Counted from the first letter of the stretch, positions 1 through 7,202 are shown. The stretch: DNA of 15,146 nucleotides from CAYLWW01 sp964387585 (GCA_964387585.1 CAYLWW010000037.1:1-15146); one strand, 5' to 3'. Translations and numbers: made by a program. The notes: a model not told the origin generated them from the letters alone.

Positions 1-40
1 CTATCGATCAAGCCTTTGAATTCTATAATTATCAATTGGA

Positions 41-697
41 ATGACTATAACATCTATTTTATATCAACTATTCCATACTCACCCAAATCCACTTTCTTAT
101 GAAAAAATCATAGAAATTTTGAAAGATTACGACCTAATCATTTCCGATACCACCCGTATGCACCGTAAGCTATCGGAAATCAGGTATTTTGTTCAACAAT
201 TACATCCTAGCTTGAAAGACATTATTCTCAATATTCGCGGTATTGGATATAGTTTGCCTTTGCGATTTAAAAATCTGCATCAGATTGCGAACCAACAAGA
301 CAATATAAAATTTGCTAGCGCTAATATTACAAAAGCTATACGTGTGTTAGAGGCGGTCATAAATGATGCAATAGATATGACATCGCAAAATAAAGTCATA
401 AAACATACGCAAGGGTATGTGATCAATCGTGAGCTCGTAAGTCATATTCTCGTAGAAAAAATCTCCATATTTAATGAATGTGAAAAAACTATCTTAAAAG
501 AAATATGTGCACATGAAGCTGATTTTACTAATTTACGCATCAATTACCTTCTTGCAAAGCTTAAAACTTATGTAGGTCTTACTCGTATTTCTCAATACCC
601 TATCTCCGAAGCTCAATGGCTAGATTGGTTCAAGCAAGAAGTTTGGATGCTGTTTGAAGAACTGAAGAAGTTGATTAGATTTGCAAGTAGTATATAA
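41..697 (+). CDS. Orphan winged-helix (OmpR/PhoB C-terminal type) protein
   Basis: The 218-residue protein begins with what looks like a complete OmpR/PhoB-type winged helix (residues ~5-76). The recognition-helix region is TTRMHRKLSEIR, and the end matches the family's wing signature in IRGIGYSLPLR (65-75). There is no phospho-receiver domain, so if it binds DNA it is not a standard two-component response regulator. Residues ~85-218 are mostly helical by composition and I do not recognise them. The start is the only Met before the domain; an in-frame stop lies at 26-28, so the gene cannot extend further left. No good Shine-Dalgarno is visible, and a TATAAT at 24-29 lies so close to the ATG that a leaderless or very short transcript is possible. 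Function: probable DNA-binding regulator, target unknown. The fold call is fairly firm, the role is not. Confidence 0.7.
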   Translation: MTITSILYQLFHTHPNPLSYEKIIEILKDYDLIISDTTRMHRKLSEIRYFVQQLHPSLKDIILNIRGIGYSLPLRFKNLHQIANQQDNIKFASANITKAIRVLEAVINDAIDMTSQNKVIKHTQGYVINRELVSHILVEKISIFNECEKTILKEICAHEADFTNLRINYLLAKLKTYVGLTRISQYPISEAQWLDWFKQEVWMLFEELKKLIRFASSI

Positions 698-980
698 AAA
701 CAACTGTCTATACAAAAAGAGAAATATTATAAGTGATAAGAATTACAGTAATAATTTAAGATAAAAAGTGATAGAATATTTAGATGAAGATAATGGGCAT
801 ATAGCGAAGCAACGAAGCTATTTAAAATAGCTTCTCGCTGGTGTATCGGCGATAGGTAATTATCTTTCTAATAAGCGATAAAACTGATCATGCGTTCTTG
901 AGATTTATAGCTCTTACTATCTCTAATTTATTTAAATTATTTTTTTAACGATGCCATGGTGACTCGTTGTCATTTTCTCT
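698..980. other. Gene-free spacer between the wHTH gene and nhaC
   Basis: The genes on either side converge here. I see no coding frame, tRNA or convincing terminator. The only clear structure is the palindromic element at 787-866, listed separately. The stretch 949-970 has short complementary ends (aacga/tcgtt) around an off-centre ccatgg but no T-tract in the right place for either strand, so I do not call it a terminator. Confidence 0.5.
787..866. repeat. Imperfect palindromic element
   Basis: Nested inverted repeats share one centre. The inner stem is gaagctatt (814-822) with aatagcttc (826-834). It is continued by agcga (803-807) with tcgct (835-839) across a 6-base bulge. The outer arms are aagataat (787-794) and attatctt (859-866). 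An intergenic palindrome of about 80 bp resembles the Rickettsia palindromic elements in style, though I do not recognise the sequence as a known family. Other copies in the genome would establish it as a repeat; none is visible in this window. Confidence 0.5.
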
Positions 981-2276
981 TTATTGTAATTCTCTCTTTT
1001 TACTAAATATTATGTACAATACTGATACAATTGCTAATACATAACAATAATAAACGTGTGGTACTACTGTTAATGGCGATACCTGTGCTATAGCGCTTGC
1101 AAGCAATATTTGTGCGCCATATGGTATTATACCTTGTAAGGCGCATGAAAAGATATCAAGCCAAGCTGCGCTATAATGTGCTGGAATCTTATGTTTTTTT
1201 GCTATTTCTCTTACAATTTCGCCAGTAAAAATAATGGCAATTGTATTATTTGCAAGTAGGATATCGAATATACTTACTAACTTTGCAATTAATAACTGCG
1301 TTACTCTTGGGCCAGCGTTTTTTTTAGAAATCCAATTGGATAACTTATTCGCTATTTCTTGAGTGAATGCTTTACCTGTTAGTCCAGATAATCCACCAAC
1401 CATTAATGATAATAGCATTATTTCATTCATACTAACAAATCCTTTATTCAAGTCGTGACTAAATGTAAGAAAATCATAGTTATTTTTTGTAAAAGCTCCA
1501 ATAATTCCGCTAAAAGCTATACTGATTGATAGTGAAACGAAAACGTTAACTCCGCTAATAGCTAGAATAATTAGCAATATATATGGAGTTATAAGAATGA
1601 TCTCATAATTTTTAGCATCTATTATTGCTTGGGTATTAGTATTAAAAACTAACAAGATTATAGTGATAATAGATGCAATAAATGCTACTTTTGCATTAAG
1701 TTTTAGTTTTTGCTTCATATCGGCTTTTTGTGATGTTACTGCGGCAATAGTAGTGTCTGATACTATAGATAGATTATCTCCAAACATTGCTCCTCCTACC
1801 ACCGTAGCAACGCATAATGAAGGGGATAAATCTATTTGCTGACTTAAAGCAAAACCTATTGGGGCAATTGCTGCAATAGTTCCCATAGAAGTACCAATGC
1901 TTGTGGATACAAAAGCGGCAACTAGAAACAATCCTATAAGCAGAAATTGTGATGGAATTAGAGACAAGGCAAAGTTAACTGTAGCATCAATGCTGCCGAT
2001 TTGCTTTGTAATTTCACTAAATGCTCCTGCAAGTAAGAATATGATACACATCGTTATTATATCCCTATGACGTATACCATCTAAAAAATCATACATTTTT
2101 TGTTGTGCAGTTCCTCTATGCAAGATCCAAGCAACTGTAATTGCTAATATTATAGATGTTATAGGTGAAAATTGATAAAAAGCATTTGGGGTACCTAATA
2201 AGGTGAAATAAACCCCACTACCAACAAATAATAATATAAATAATAAAATAGGTATGAAATGAATAAGGTATGACAT
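981..2276 (-). CDS. nhaC: NhaC-family Na+/H+ antiporter
   Basis: The 431-residue, highly hydrophobic inner-membrane protein has about 10-12 membrane segments. It carries the two hallmarks of the NhaC family: STSIGTSMGTIAAIAPIG (124-141) and GAMFGDNLSIVSDTT (162-176), matching the usual IGTSxGTxAxxxPIG and GDxxSPxSDTT blocks, except that the Pro after the Ser is Ile. Such proteins exchange protons for Na+ or, in some members, for organic substrates, so the exact substrate is inferred. The start at 2276 is chosen because AAAGGA (2283-2288) lies 6 bases upstream and the first hydrophobic segment begins there. A longer frame to 2354 would add 26 mostly polar residues (many Lys and Ser) without a ribosome site. 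It is transcribed leftward with no partner gene, and its leader can form hairpins. Confidence 0.88.
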   Translation of the reverse strand: MSYLIHFIPILLFILLFVGSGVYFTLLGTPNAFYQFSPITSIILAITVAWILHRGTAQQKMYDFLDGIRHRDIITMCIIFLLAGAFSEITKQIGSIDATVNFALSLIPSQFLLIGLFLVAAFVSTSIGTSMGTIAAIAPIGFALSQQIDLSPSLCVATVVGGAMFGDNLSIVSDTTIAAVTSQKADMKQKLKLNAKVAFIASIITIILLVFNTNTQAIIDAKNYEIILITPYILLIILAISGVNVFVSLSISIAFSGIIGAFTKNNYDFLTFSHDLNKGFVSMNEIMLLSLMVGGLSGLTGKAFTQEIANKLSNWISKKNAGPRVTQLLIAKLVSIFDILLANNTIAIIFTGEIVREIAKKHKIPAHYSAAWLDIFSCALQGIIPYGAQILLASAIAQVSPLTVVPHVYYCYVLAIVSVLYIIFSKKRELQ

Positions 2277-2282
2277 AATTTT

Positions 2283-2288
2283 TCCTTT
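2283..2288 (-). promoter_or_regulatory. Ribosome binding site deciding the nhaC start
   Basis: On the minus strand AAAGGA stands 6 bases before the ATG at 2276-2274. This selects the third Met of the open frame as the start. Confidence 0.75.
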
Positions 2289-2341
2289 GTACCTCATGAT
2301 AAATGATATTGAGTGTTTTGATTTTTTGGTACTTTTATGTA

Positions 2342-2379
2342 TTGCTACTAGCAACCTACTAACTCTTAATTTTTAAGAG
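2342..2379 (-). promoter_or_regulatory. Paired hairpins in the nhaC leader
   Basis: Two inverted repeats sit 63-103 bases upstream of the nhaC ATG. ctcttaa (2363-2369) pairs with ttaagag (2373-2379) around a 3-base loop, and ttgcta (2342-2347) pairs with tagcaa (2349-2354) around one base. Neither has a following T-tract on the minus strand. They could be leader RNA structure or a protein-binding site. No known riboswitch class is recognised. Confidence 0.35.
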
Positions 2380-2441
2380 GTAAGTTTCTAAGTTAAATGA
2401 ATTTAGATTGATACATATTATGAATAAATATGCTTTATTCT

Positions 2442-2463
2442 AAAAAATCGCCTAAAAATAGGC
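2442..2463 (-). terminator. Rho-independent-type terminator, minus strand
   Basis: Read on the minus strand, GCCTA and TAGGC pair around TTTT (2463-2450), followed by GA and six T (2447-2442). It would stop transcripts coming from the large repeat-protein gene and the IS relic, or attenuate the nhaC leader if the nhaC promoter lies further upstream. The stem is only 5 bp, so strength is uncertain. Confidence 0.55.
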
Positions 2464-2570
2464 AAAGGATATCTATTAGCCGAGCATTGGCATTCGAAGA
2501 GAAAAAATCTTGCTGTGTTTAGAATGCTTCAGCATTGATATTAATAAATGTAATTATTATAGCAGTTTAC

Positions 2571-2615
2571 AAATGCGAGCTTAGAATATATAAAAATTTC
2601 TAATAATGCACAAGA
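2571..2615. repeat. Direct repeat, copy A
   Basis: These 45 bases match 7055-7099 in the same orientation at 40 of 45 positions by my count, including an identical 19-base run, tataaaaatttctaataat (2589-2607). The copy lies 33 bases beyond the stop of the IS630 relic, where an IS end would be expected. It could be an IS terminus, a duplicated promoter segment, or an unrelated dispersed repeat. Confidence 0.6.
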
Positions 2616-2648
2616 AGTTTTATGATACAGTAGAATCGTTTAAGTAAT

Positions 2649-2792
2649 TTACATATTAAAAGCAAAATCTATGGCTTGCTGAAGAGTTTTAAAATTATAA
2701 ATTATGGTTCTAACTTTAGCTTCAAAATTAGCTAAAAAAACCTCTATTGGATTTAGATCAGGAGAATAAGAAGCTGAAAAATTTCTATGTTG
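2649..2792 (-). pseudogene. IS630-family transposase, C-terminal relic
   Basis: An open frame of 47 codons contains SYSPDLNPIE (residues 8-17), the hallmark around the last catalytic Glu of the IS630 DDE transposase. After it comes VFLANFEAKVRTI, where the family normally has a Trp (PIExFWAxxK), and then a helical end (NFKTLQQAIDFAF) before the stop at 2651-2649. The N-terminal RNase H-like core with the first two Asp is absent, so the relic is inactive. It begins directly after the stop codon of the large repeat-protein gene and in the same frame. Either the IS inserted beside that gene or the gene recombined into the IS; the sequence does not decide. Confidence 0.8.
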
Positions 2793-5700
2793 TTAAGCAT
2801 GCATCATATCATCATTCCCAATCTCAATCTTGTTTTGCAATTCTAGCGCTATTTCATTAGGATTCACACTTAAATACTCAGCATCAACAACATTATTGAC
2901 AAGAGCATCCCTAGCTTGCGATATCAAAACATCATCAGGTTGTTGCAGATTATTACTAAGAATATTAGGAGAATTTATCACATTACTGCTTTGTGCATTG
3001 TTCAAATTACCTAGCTCTCTATCCATGCTAATTCTGTTAGTGTTATCACGATTATCATTGTTTTGTAACTCAGGATTCTGATTTTCACTATTGTTTCCAA
3101 TTCTACCATCTTCACCATTGTTTCTATTGTTCAGGTTTGGTTCTGGATTATCTGGGTTTGGTTCTGGATTAGGTGGATATAACCACTTATACAACTTATA
3201 TCCAGCTCCGACAGCAGCACTAGCACCACCTACAACTGATATCACTGCTGTAGCCCATGACGGTAACCCAGAACCATTAATAGTAATACTAATAGTGCTA
3301 TATTCACTCTCATTTCCTGCAGTATCAACTACTGAATAATTAAATGTATAGCTCTTAGCATCACAATTTAAAGGGTCATATATCAAAGCATCAACATCAT
3401 ATAACTGATTCAAAACAACTGCATTGTTATTTGTATCGTATATTTTACCACATAAAGGCTCACTCTTTATTTTCACCTTTAACTCAGAAAAATTATCATT
3501 ATCTATGATTTTCTCGCTCTCGCTAAGCTTTATCGGCACTTTCGTTTCTTTACTTGTTGAAAAACTAACTACACCAACGGTAGGTGGTTTATCAACATCG
3601 ATATATGGTGCATCGATAATGCTTATATCCACTGAACTAGGATTGCTTTCTGTACCTTCAGTATCAACAACAACATAAGAAAAAGAATCTTTTGAATCTG
3701 TACAATTTATAGGCTCATACAGCATTGATTCAAGTGCGCTATAAGGTTGATTAAGCGTAATTTCTTCCTTGTTAACATTATATAATTTTCCACATTCAGG
3801 AGAATGATTGATTTTAATTTGTAATTTATCTATGGAATCTTCTTTATCACTTATCACACTTTTAAACTTCACATCAGCTGTACCATTTTTATTCACTTTT
3901 AGTTGAAAGTAATTACTTTGCGGAGGGGTATTTGGTATAGTAATAACTGTACTTTGAGAAGTAGCAGCATCGGATGAAGTGCTAGATATCACCGAAGCAT
4001 CGGATGATATTGCGGTGGAGGAAGTTGTCTCTGAAGAAGAAATAGTAAAAGTTACAGTGCTCTGATCACTCTCAGCATTTTTGCTATCAACAACAGTATA
4101 TGCAAAACTATCAGATGTAGCCGTTGTGGCAGTTTCTTTATACACCAACTCATTAACAGCATAGGTGTTACCTACTACAACCTCAGCGTTATTCTTGTCA
4201 TATAACTTACCAGCAGATGGAAGAGTTTTTACTTTTATTTTTAGTAAATTATCAGCATCTTCTCTATCACTAACTTTAGCTGCAAAATCTAAGCTTTTCT
4301 CAGCATTTTGATTAACAACTATATTAAATGCTTGGCTGCTTGGCACTGTGTTGGGTAATGGTATAGGAACACCTGGATCAACAGGGTTACCACTAGCATC
4401 ATATCTTTTTGCATATACTCCATAGCCATCACCATCTTGTCCATTACTACTCCAAGTGATAATAAAACCTCCATTGCGTAAGGATGCTATGTTTGAAAAT
4501 TGCTGTGAATCTGCAGCATAATTATTGACTTTAACCTCAGATCCTACTTTATTGCCGTTAGAATCGTATCTTTGTGCATAGATATCACGATAATAATCTA
4601 TATTATCTGTAGCATCATCCCAAGTAATAACAAATCCTCCATCACTTAATGATGCCACACTAGCAGTATAAAATTCCCTAGAGCTTGAGATATGACTATT
4701 TACTTTAAATTCAGCACCTATGACATTACCATTTGCATCATATCTCTGTGCAAACACTCCATCATTACGGCTAGGACTATTTGGCTCAAAAGACGGCATA
4801 CTGCCATAAATAATAACAAAACCCCCATCACTAAAACTTGCTATGTTCGGACCTCCTGCAGCATAAGTTTCAACTGTAAAATTAAGGCCTATTGTATCAC
4901 CATTTGCATTATACTTTTGAACATATATTTTATCAGCACCACTAATAGACATAATAACAAATTCTCCATTACTTAAGGATGCAGCTTTAGAATAGTAAAA
5001 ACCCCCAATTTCAAACTCAGCACCTACTTTATTGTTATTAGCATCGAATATTTGTGCTTGTGTACCCCAGCCACTATTATCATTGTATGATGAAAAAGTA
5101 ACAATAAAGCCTCCATTACTCAATGTAGTTACTATTGGTGGATATACTGACGAAATATTATTAGTGCTAACTTTAAACTCACCGTTTACTGCATCACCAC
5201 TAGCATCATACATTTGCGCATAGACTCCAAAGCCACCACCATCTTGACTGTTGCTTTGCCATGCAATAACAAAACCACCATTAACAAATGATGCAATACT
5301 TGGGTTCTTCTGATCACCTACAGTATAAGTATTTACTTTAAATTCAAAGCCTAGTGCAATACCATTTGCATCATATTTTTGCGCGTAAACTCCATAGCCA
5401 TCACCATCTTGCCCATTGCTTTGCCATGCAATAACAAATCCACCATTAGCAAGTGATGCAATGCTGGGGTACTCCTGATTATTTACAGTATAAGTATTTA
5501 CTTTAAATTCAGATGCTGGCCTAATATTTAAAGTTACAGTACTTTGACCACTTTCAGCATTTTGTGTATCAACAACCACGTAAGCAAAGCTCGTGCTGTT
5601 AGTAGTGCAGCCTATAGAGTTATACTGTAGTGCACTAACAGCATATAGATGACTTAAATTCACCTCCTGATTACTAGCATCATACAACTTTCCACATCCT

Positions 5701-6983
5701 GGCAAGCTCTTAATCTTCACTTTGACTGCATTGGCTGCATCTTCAGCATGGCTCACCTTAGTAGTAAAATCAAGCGCAGTTTTGACGTTTTTGTCAACAG
5801 TAAATGCCAAAGCTTGACTTATAGGCGATGATGTAGAAACAAAGACTTGTGCCAAAATCTTTGTTACTGGATTTTCTTGACTTTCCCATATTATGGCAAA
5901 CTTATTATCATTAAATTTAGCTATGTAAGGCTGTGATTTACCAAAGGAGGTAGTGCTTATATTAAATTTCGTTCCTAGTACTGGTATATTATTATTCACA
6001 TCATACCATTGCCCGTATATTTCAGGTATGTTAGTAGATGTATCGGCTCCACATAATACTGCCAATAACTTACCAGTGTTTAAAGTCATTAAAGCAGAAC
6101 CACAACTTGAATCAAAAGTCGTAGGATTGAACTTCAATGCTGCGCCTATAACGTTACCATCTGAGTTAAATCTTTGGCCATAAATGTTATTAATTCCTGA
6201 TTCCCAAACTTTCCAACTCACCATGAAATCACCATATTGCAAAGCAGCAACAGAATTATATACATACTGCTCACCACTTCCATACGTTGGATTTAAGTGA
6301 TCTACAGGCGTAATTGCTATTTCATTACCTAATTTACTGCCATCATTATTATATAGTTGGGCTCGTACTAAATCAGGATAAAGGCTATAAGTATACGTTT
6401 GCCATATTACGATATAAACATCATTATTTAAATTTTTGATGCTAGAGGTGTAACTCCAACCAGTGTTAATACTATTTATTTTAAATGTGCTGTCTATTAT
6501 ATTGCCATTGGAGTCAAATTTTTGTCCATAAACGCCGTTAATGTTTCCATTTGGATCTCCTCCTATCCCAAACACTGCCACAAAACCTTCATCTGTAGTA
6601 CCTAAGCATGAAGCATTGCTGGAACCTGTAACAGTATTAATTTGTATCTTATCTCCTGATTTTACCCCGCTGTTATCATATAATTGAGCATAATTCGTAC
6701 CATTATCTTGCCAAAGTACAACAAAACCGTTACTCACATTACATATGCTGGGGGTAGGAGCCCATGGTATGGTAATAGGATTAGATTTAAATTCACTACC
6801 GATTTGATTACCACTTGTATCATATAGTTGCCCATAAATTTCCCCATTACTAATATCAGTTGGCCATACTATAACAAATTTACTATCATTTAATACAGAA
6901 GTTGCAGAAACGATGTGATCTCCTGTGATGGTATTAGTGTTGATTTGAAATTCATTATTTTTTACCCAGAAATTATTTGCCAT
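2793..6983 (-). CDS. Giant repeat protein: 7+7 blade-like repeats, four cadherin-like modules, C-terminal membrane segment
   Basis: This 1396-residue protein of unknown function has a clear modular plan. Residues 11-389 hold seven diverged repeats of ~48-61 residues. Residues 390-488 hold a cadherin-like module. Residues 492-870 hold seven more repeats (consensus EFKVNTYT..SIASLxNGGFVIxW, then VYAQxYDANGNxxG). Residues 878-981, 1018-1122 and 1132-1236 hold three more cadherin-like modules, with a Ser/Thr-rich linker at 982-1016. Residues ~1241-1268 form one hydrophobic Gly/Ala-rich segment. A Pro/Asn-rich tail (NPEPNPDNPEPN, then Asn-rich, acidic end) completes it. Similar blade repeats occur in large exported adhesins of Alphaproteobacteria, but RTX repeats and an N-terminal signal peptide are absent here. 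Cys pairs at 430/459, 1064/1094 and 1178/1207 suggest disulfides outside the cytoplasm. The start at 6983 is chosen for AAAGGA 8 bases upstream; a longer frame to 7022 has no such site. Likely a surface or secreted interaction protein (inference). Confidence 0.85.
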   Translation of the reverse strand: MANNFWVKNNEFQINTNTITGDHIVSATSVLNDSKFVIVWPTDISNGEIYGQLYDTSGNQIGSEFKSNPITIPWAPTPSICNVSNGFVVLWQDNGTNYAQLYDNSGVKSGDKIQINTVTGSSNASCLGTTDEGFVAVFGIGGDPNGNINGVYGQKFDSNGNIIDSTFKINSINTGWSYTSSIKNLNNDVYIVIWQTYTYSLYPDLVRAQLYNNDGSKLGNEIAITPVDHLNPTYGSGEQYVYNSVAALQYGDFMVSWKVWESGINNIYGQRFNSDGNVIGAALKFNPTTFDSSCGSALMTLNTGKLLAVLCGADTSTNIPEIYGQWYDVNNNIPVLGTKFNISTTSFGKSQPYIAKFNDNKFAIIWESQENPVTKILAQVFVSTSSPISQALAFTVDKNVKTALDFTTKVSHAEDAANAVKVKIKSLPGCGKLYDASNQEVNLSHLYAVSALQYNSIGCTTNSTSFAYVVVDTQNAESGQSTVTLNIRPASEFKVNTYTVNNQEYPSIASLANGGFVIAWQSNGQDGDGYGVYAQKYDANGIALGFEFKVNTYTVGDQKNPSIASFVNGGFVIAWQSNSQDGGGFGVYAQMYDASGDAVNGEFKVSTNNISSVYPPIVTTLSNGGFIVTFSSYNDNSGWGTQAQIFDANNNKVGAEFEIGGFYYSKAASLSNGEFVIMSISGADKIYVQKYNANGDTIGLNFTVETYAAGGPNIASFSDGGFVIIYGSMPSFEPNSPSRNDGVFAQRYDANGNVIGAEFKVNSHISSSREFYTASVASLSDGGFVITWDDATDNIDYYRDIYAQRYDSNGNKVGSEVKVNNYAADSQQFSNIASLRNGGFIITWSSNGQDGDGYGVYAKRYDASGNPVDPGVPIPLPNTVPSSQAFNIVVNQNAEKSLDFAAKVSDREDADNLLKIKVKTLPSAGKLYDKNNAEVVVGNTYAVNELVYKETATTATSDSFAYTVVDSKNAESDQSTVTFTISSSETTSSTAISSDASVISSTSSDAATSQSTVITIPNTPPQSNYFQLKVNKNGTADVKFKSVISDKEDSIDKLQIKINHSPECGKLYNVNKEEITLNQPYSALESMLYEPINCTDSKDSFSYVVVDTEGTESNPSSVDISIIDAPYIDVDKPPTVGVVSFSTSKETKVPIKLSESEKIIDNDNFSELKVKIKSEPLCGKIYDTNNNAVVLNQLYDVDALIYDPLNCDAKSYTFNYSVVDTAGNESEYSTISITINGSGLPSWATAVISVVGGASAAVGAGYKLYKWLYPPNPEPNPDNPEPNLNNRNNGEDGRIGNNSENQNPELQNNDNRDNTNRISMDRELGNLNNAQSSNVINSPNILSNNLQQPDDVLISQARDALVNNVVDAEYLSVNPNEIALELQNKIEIGNDDMMHA
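5181..5510 (-). repeat. Two young tandem copies of the blade repeat within the giant gene
   Basis: Repeats 8 (5349-5510, residues 492-545) and 9 (5181-5345, residues 547-601) are far more alike than any other pair. A 23-base stretch is identical at 5251-5273 and 5416-5438, exactly 165 bases (55 codons) apart. A third, less similar copy of the same region corresponds to repeat 14 (about 4374-4538). This points to recent unequal duplication inside the second array. Confidence 0.75.
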
Positions 6984-6997
6984 CCTTATAATCCTTT
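6984..6997 (-). promoter_or_regulatory. Ribosome binding site of the giant repeat gene
   Basis: On the minus strand AAAGGA (6997-6992) lies 8 bases before the ATG at 6983-6981. A second AAGG touches the ATG directly. This supports the inner Met as the start, not the one at 7022. Confidence 0.7.
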
Positions 6998-7006
6998 GAG
7001 AAAAGC

Positions 7007-7048
7007 ATATAATACACAGCATTATTATTTAAATGCCGTGTATTATAT
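7007..7048. promoter_or_regulatory. Long inverted repeat upstream of the giant gene
   Basis: atataatacacagcat (7007-7022) pairs with atgccgtgtattatat (7033-7048), 15 of 16 positions, with a 10-base loop. It ends 23 bases before the start codon at 6983. Read on the minus strand the stem is followed by GCTTTTC, a weak T-tract, so terminator is possible. A long AT-rich perfect-arm repeat next to a start codon also fits an operator or leader hairpin controlling translation. Confidence 0.6.
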
Positions 7049-7054
7049 TTGTAT

Positions 7055-7099
7055 AAATGCAAGCTTAGATTGTATAAAAATTTCTAATAATAAACAAGA
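7055..7099. repeat. Direct repeat, copy B
   Basis: This is the partner of 2571-2615 (40 of 45 identical, same orientation). Read toward the giant gene on the minus strand, both copies contain TCTTGT or a close variant, then ATTATTAGAAATTTT and TATAcA/TATATA. That arrangement resembles a weak -35/-10 pair with 17-base spacing, so copy B could include the giant gene's promoter. Confidence 0.55.
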
Positions 7100-7156
7100 T
7101 TTTTTTATGTATTTTCAATTCTAAATTATCTTCTATGTTTTGTTTTTTATTCTCTT

Positions 7157-7174
7157 AAAAAACAGCAATTGCTG
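7157..7174 (-). terminator. Probable terminator of pgeF
   Basis: On the minus strand CAGCAATTGCTG (7174-7163) is immediately followed by six T (7162-7157), 29 bases past the pgeF stop. The stem is short (CAGC/GCTG around AATT), so termination may be partial and could let some transcription run into the giant gene. Confidence 0.5.
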
Positions 7175-7202
7175 AGGGATTTATATTTTGTAAAAATTAA
7201 TT

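Noticed and set aside
949..970. Terminator between the wHTH gene and nhaC
   Set aside because: The pairing is only 5 bp around an off-centre loop. The poly-T lies on the wrong side for the plus strand, and the minus strand has a run of A after the stem.
698..980. tRNA or small RNA gene in the spacer
   Set aside because: The palindrome does not give a cloverleaf and no TTCGAAT-type arm or CCA end is seen; the other spacers likewise show no tRNA.
2277..2354. N-terminal extension of nhaC by 26 residues
   Set aside because: It lacks a ribosome site, is polar and Lys-rich ahead of the first membrane segment, and overlaps leader hairpin sequence.
2830..6183. Six plus-strand open frames (2830-3081, 3091-3339, 3424-3678, 4692-4976, 5032-5223, 5953-6183)
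   Set aside because: All lie opposite the giant minus-strand repeat gene and have the composition expected of its complement; none has a family motif or ribosome site that I can see.
2793..6983. CRISPR-like or satellite array
   Set aside because: The periodicity of ~165 bases is coding (whole codons, diverged units), without conserved direct repeats and spacers.
6984..7022. N-terminal extension of the giant protein (MLCIICFSQRIIR)
   Set aside because: It might pass for a short hydrophobic leader, but it is too short for a signal peptide, overlaps an inverted-repeat arm, and a better ribosome site serves the inner Met.
6915..7124. Plus-strand open frame across the giant gene's start
   Set aside because: It runs through the ribosome site, inverted repeat and direct repeat of the opposite gene, and the translation has no recognisable feature.
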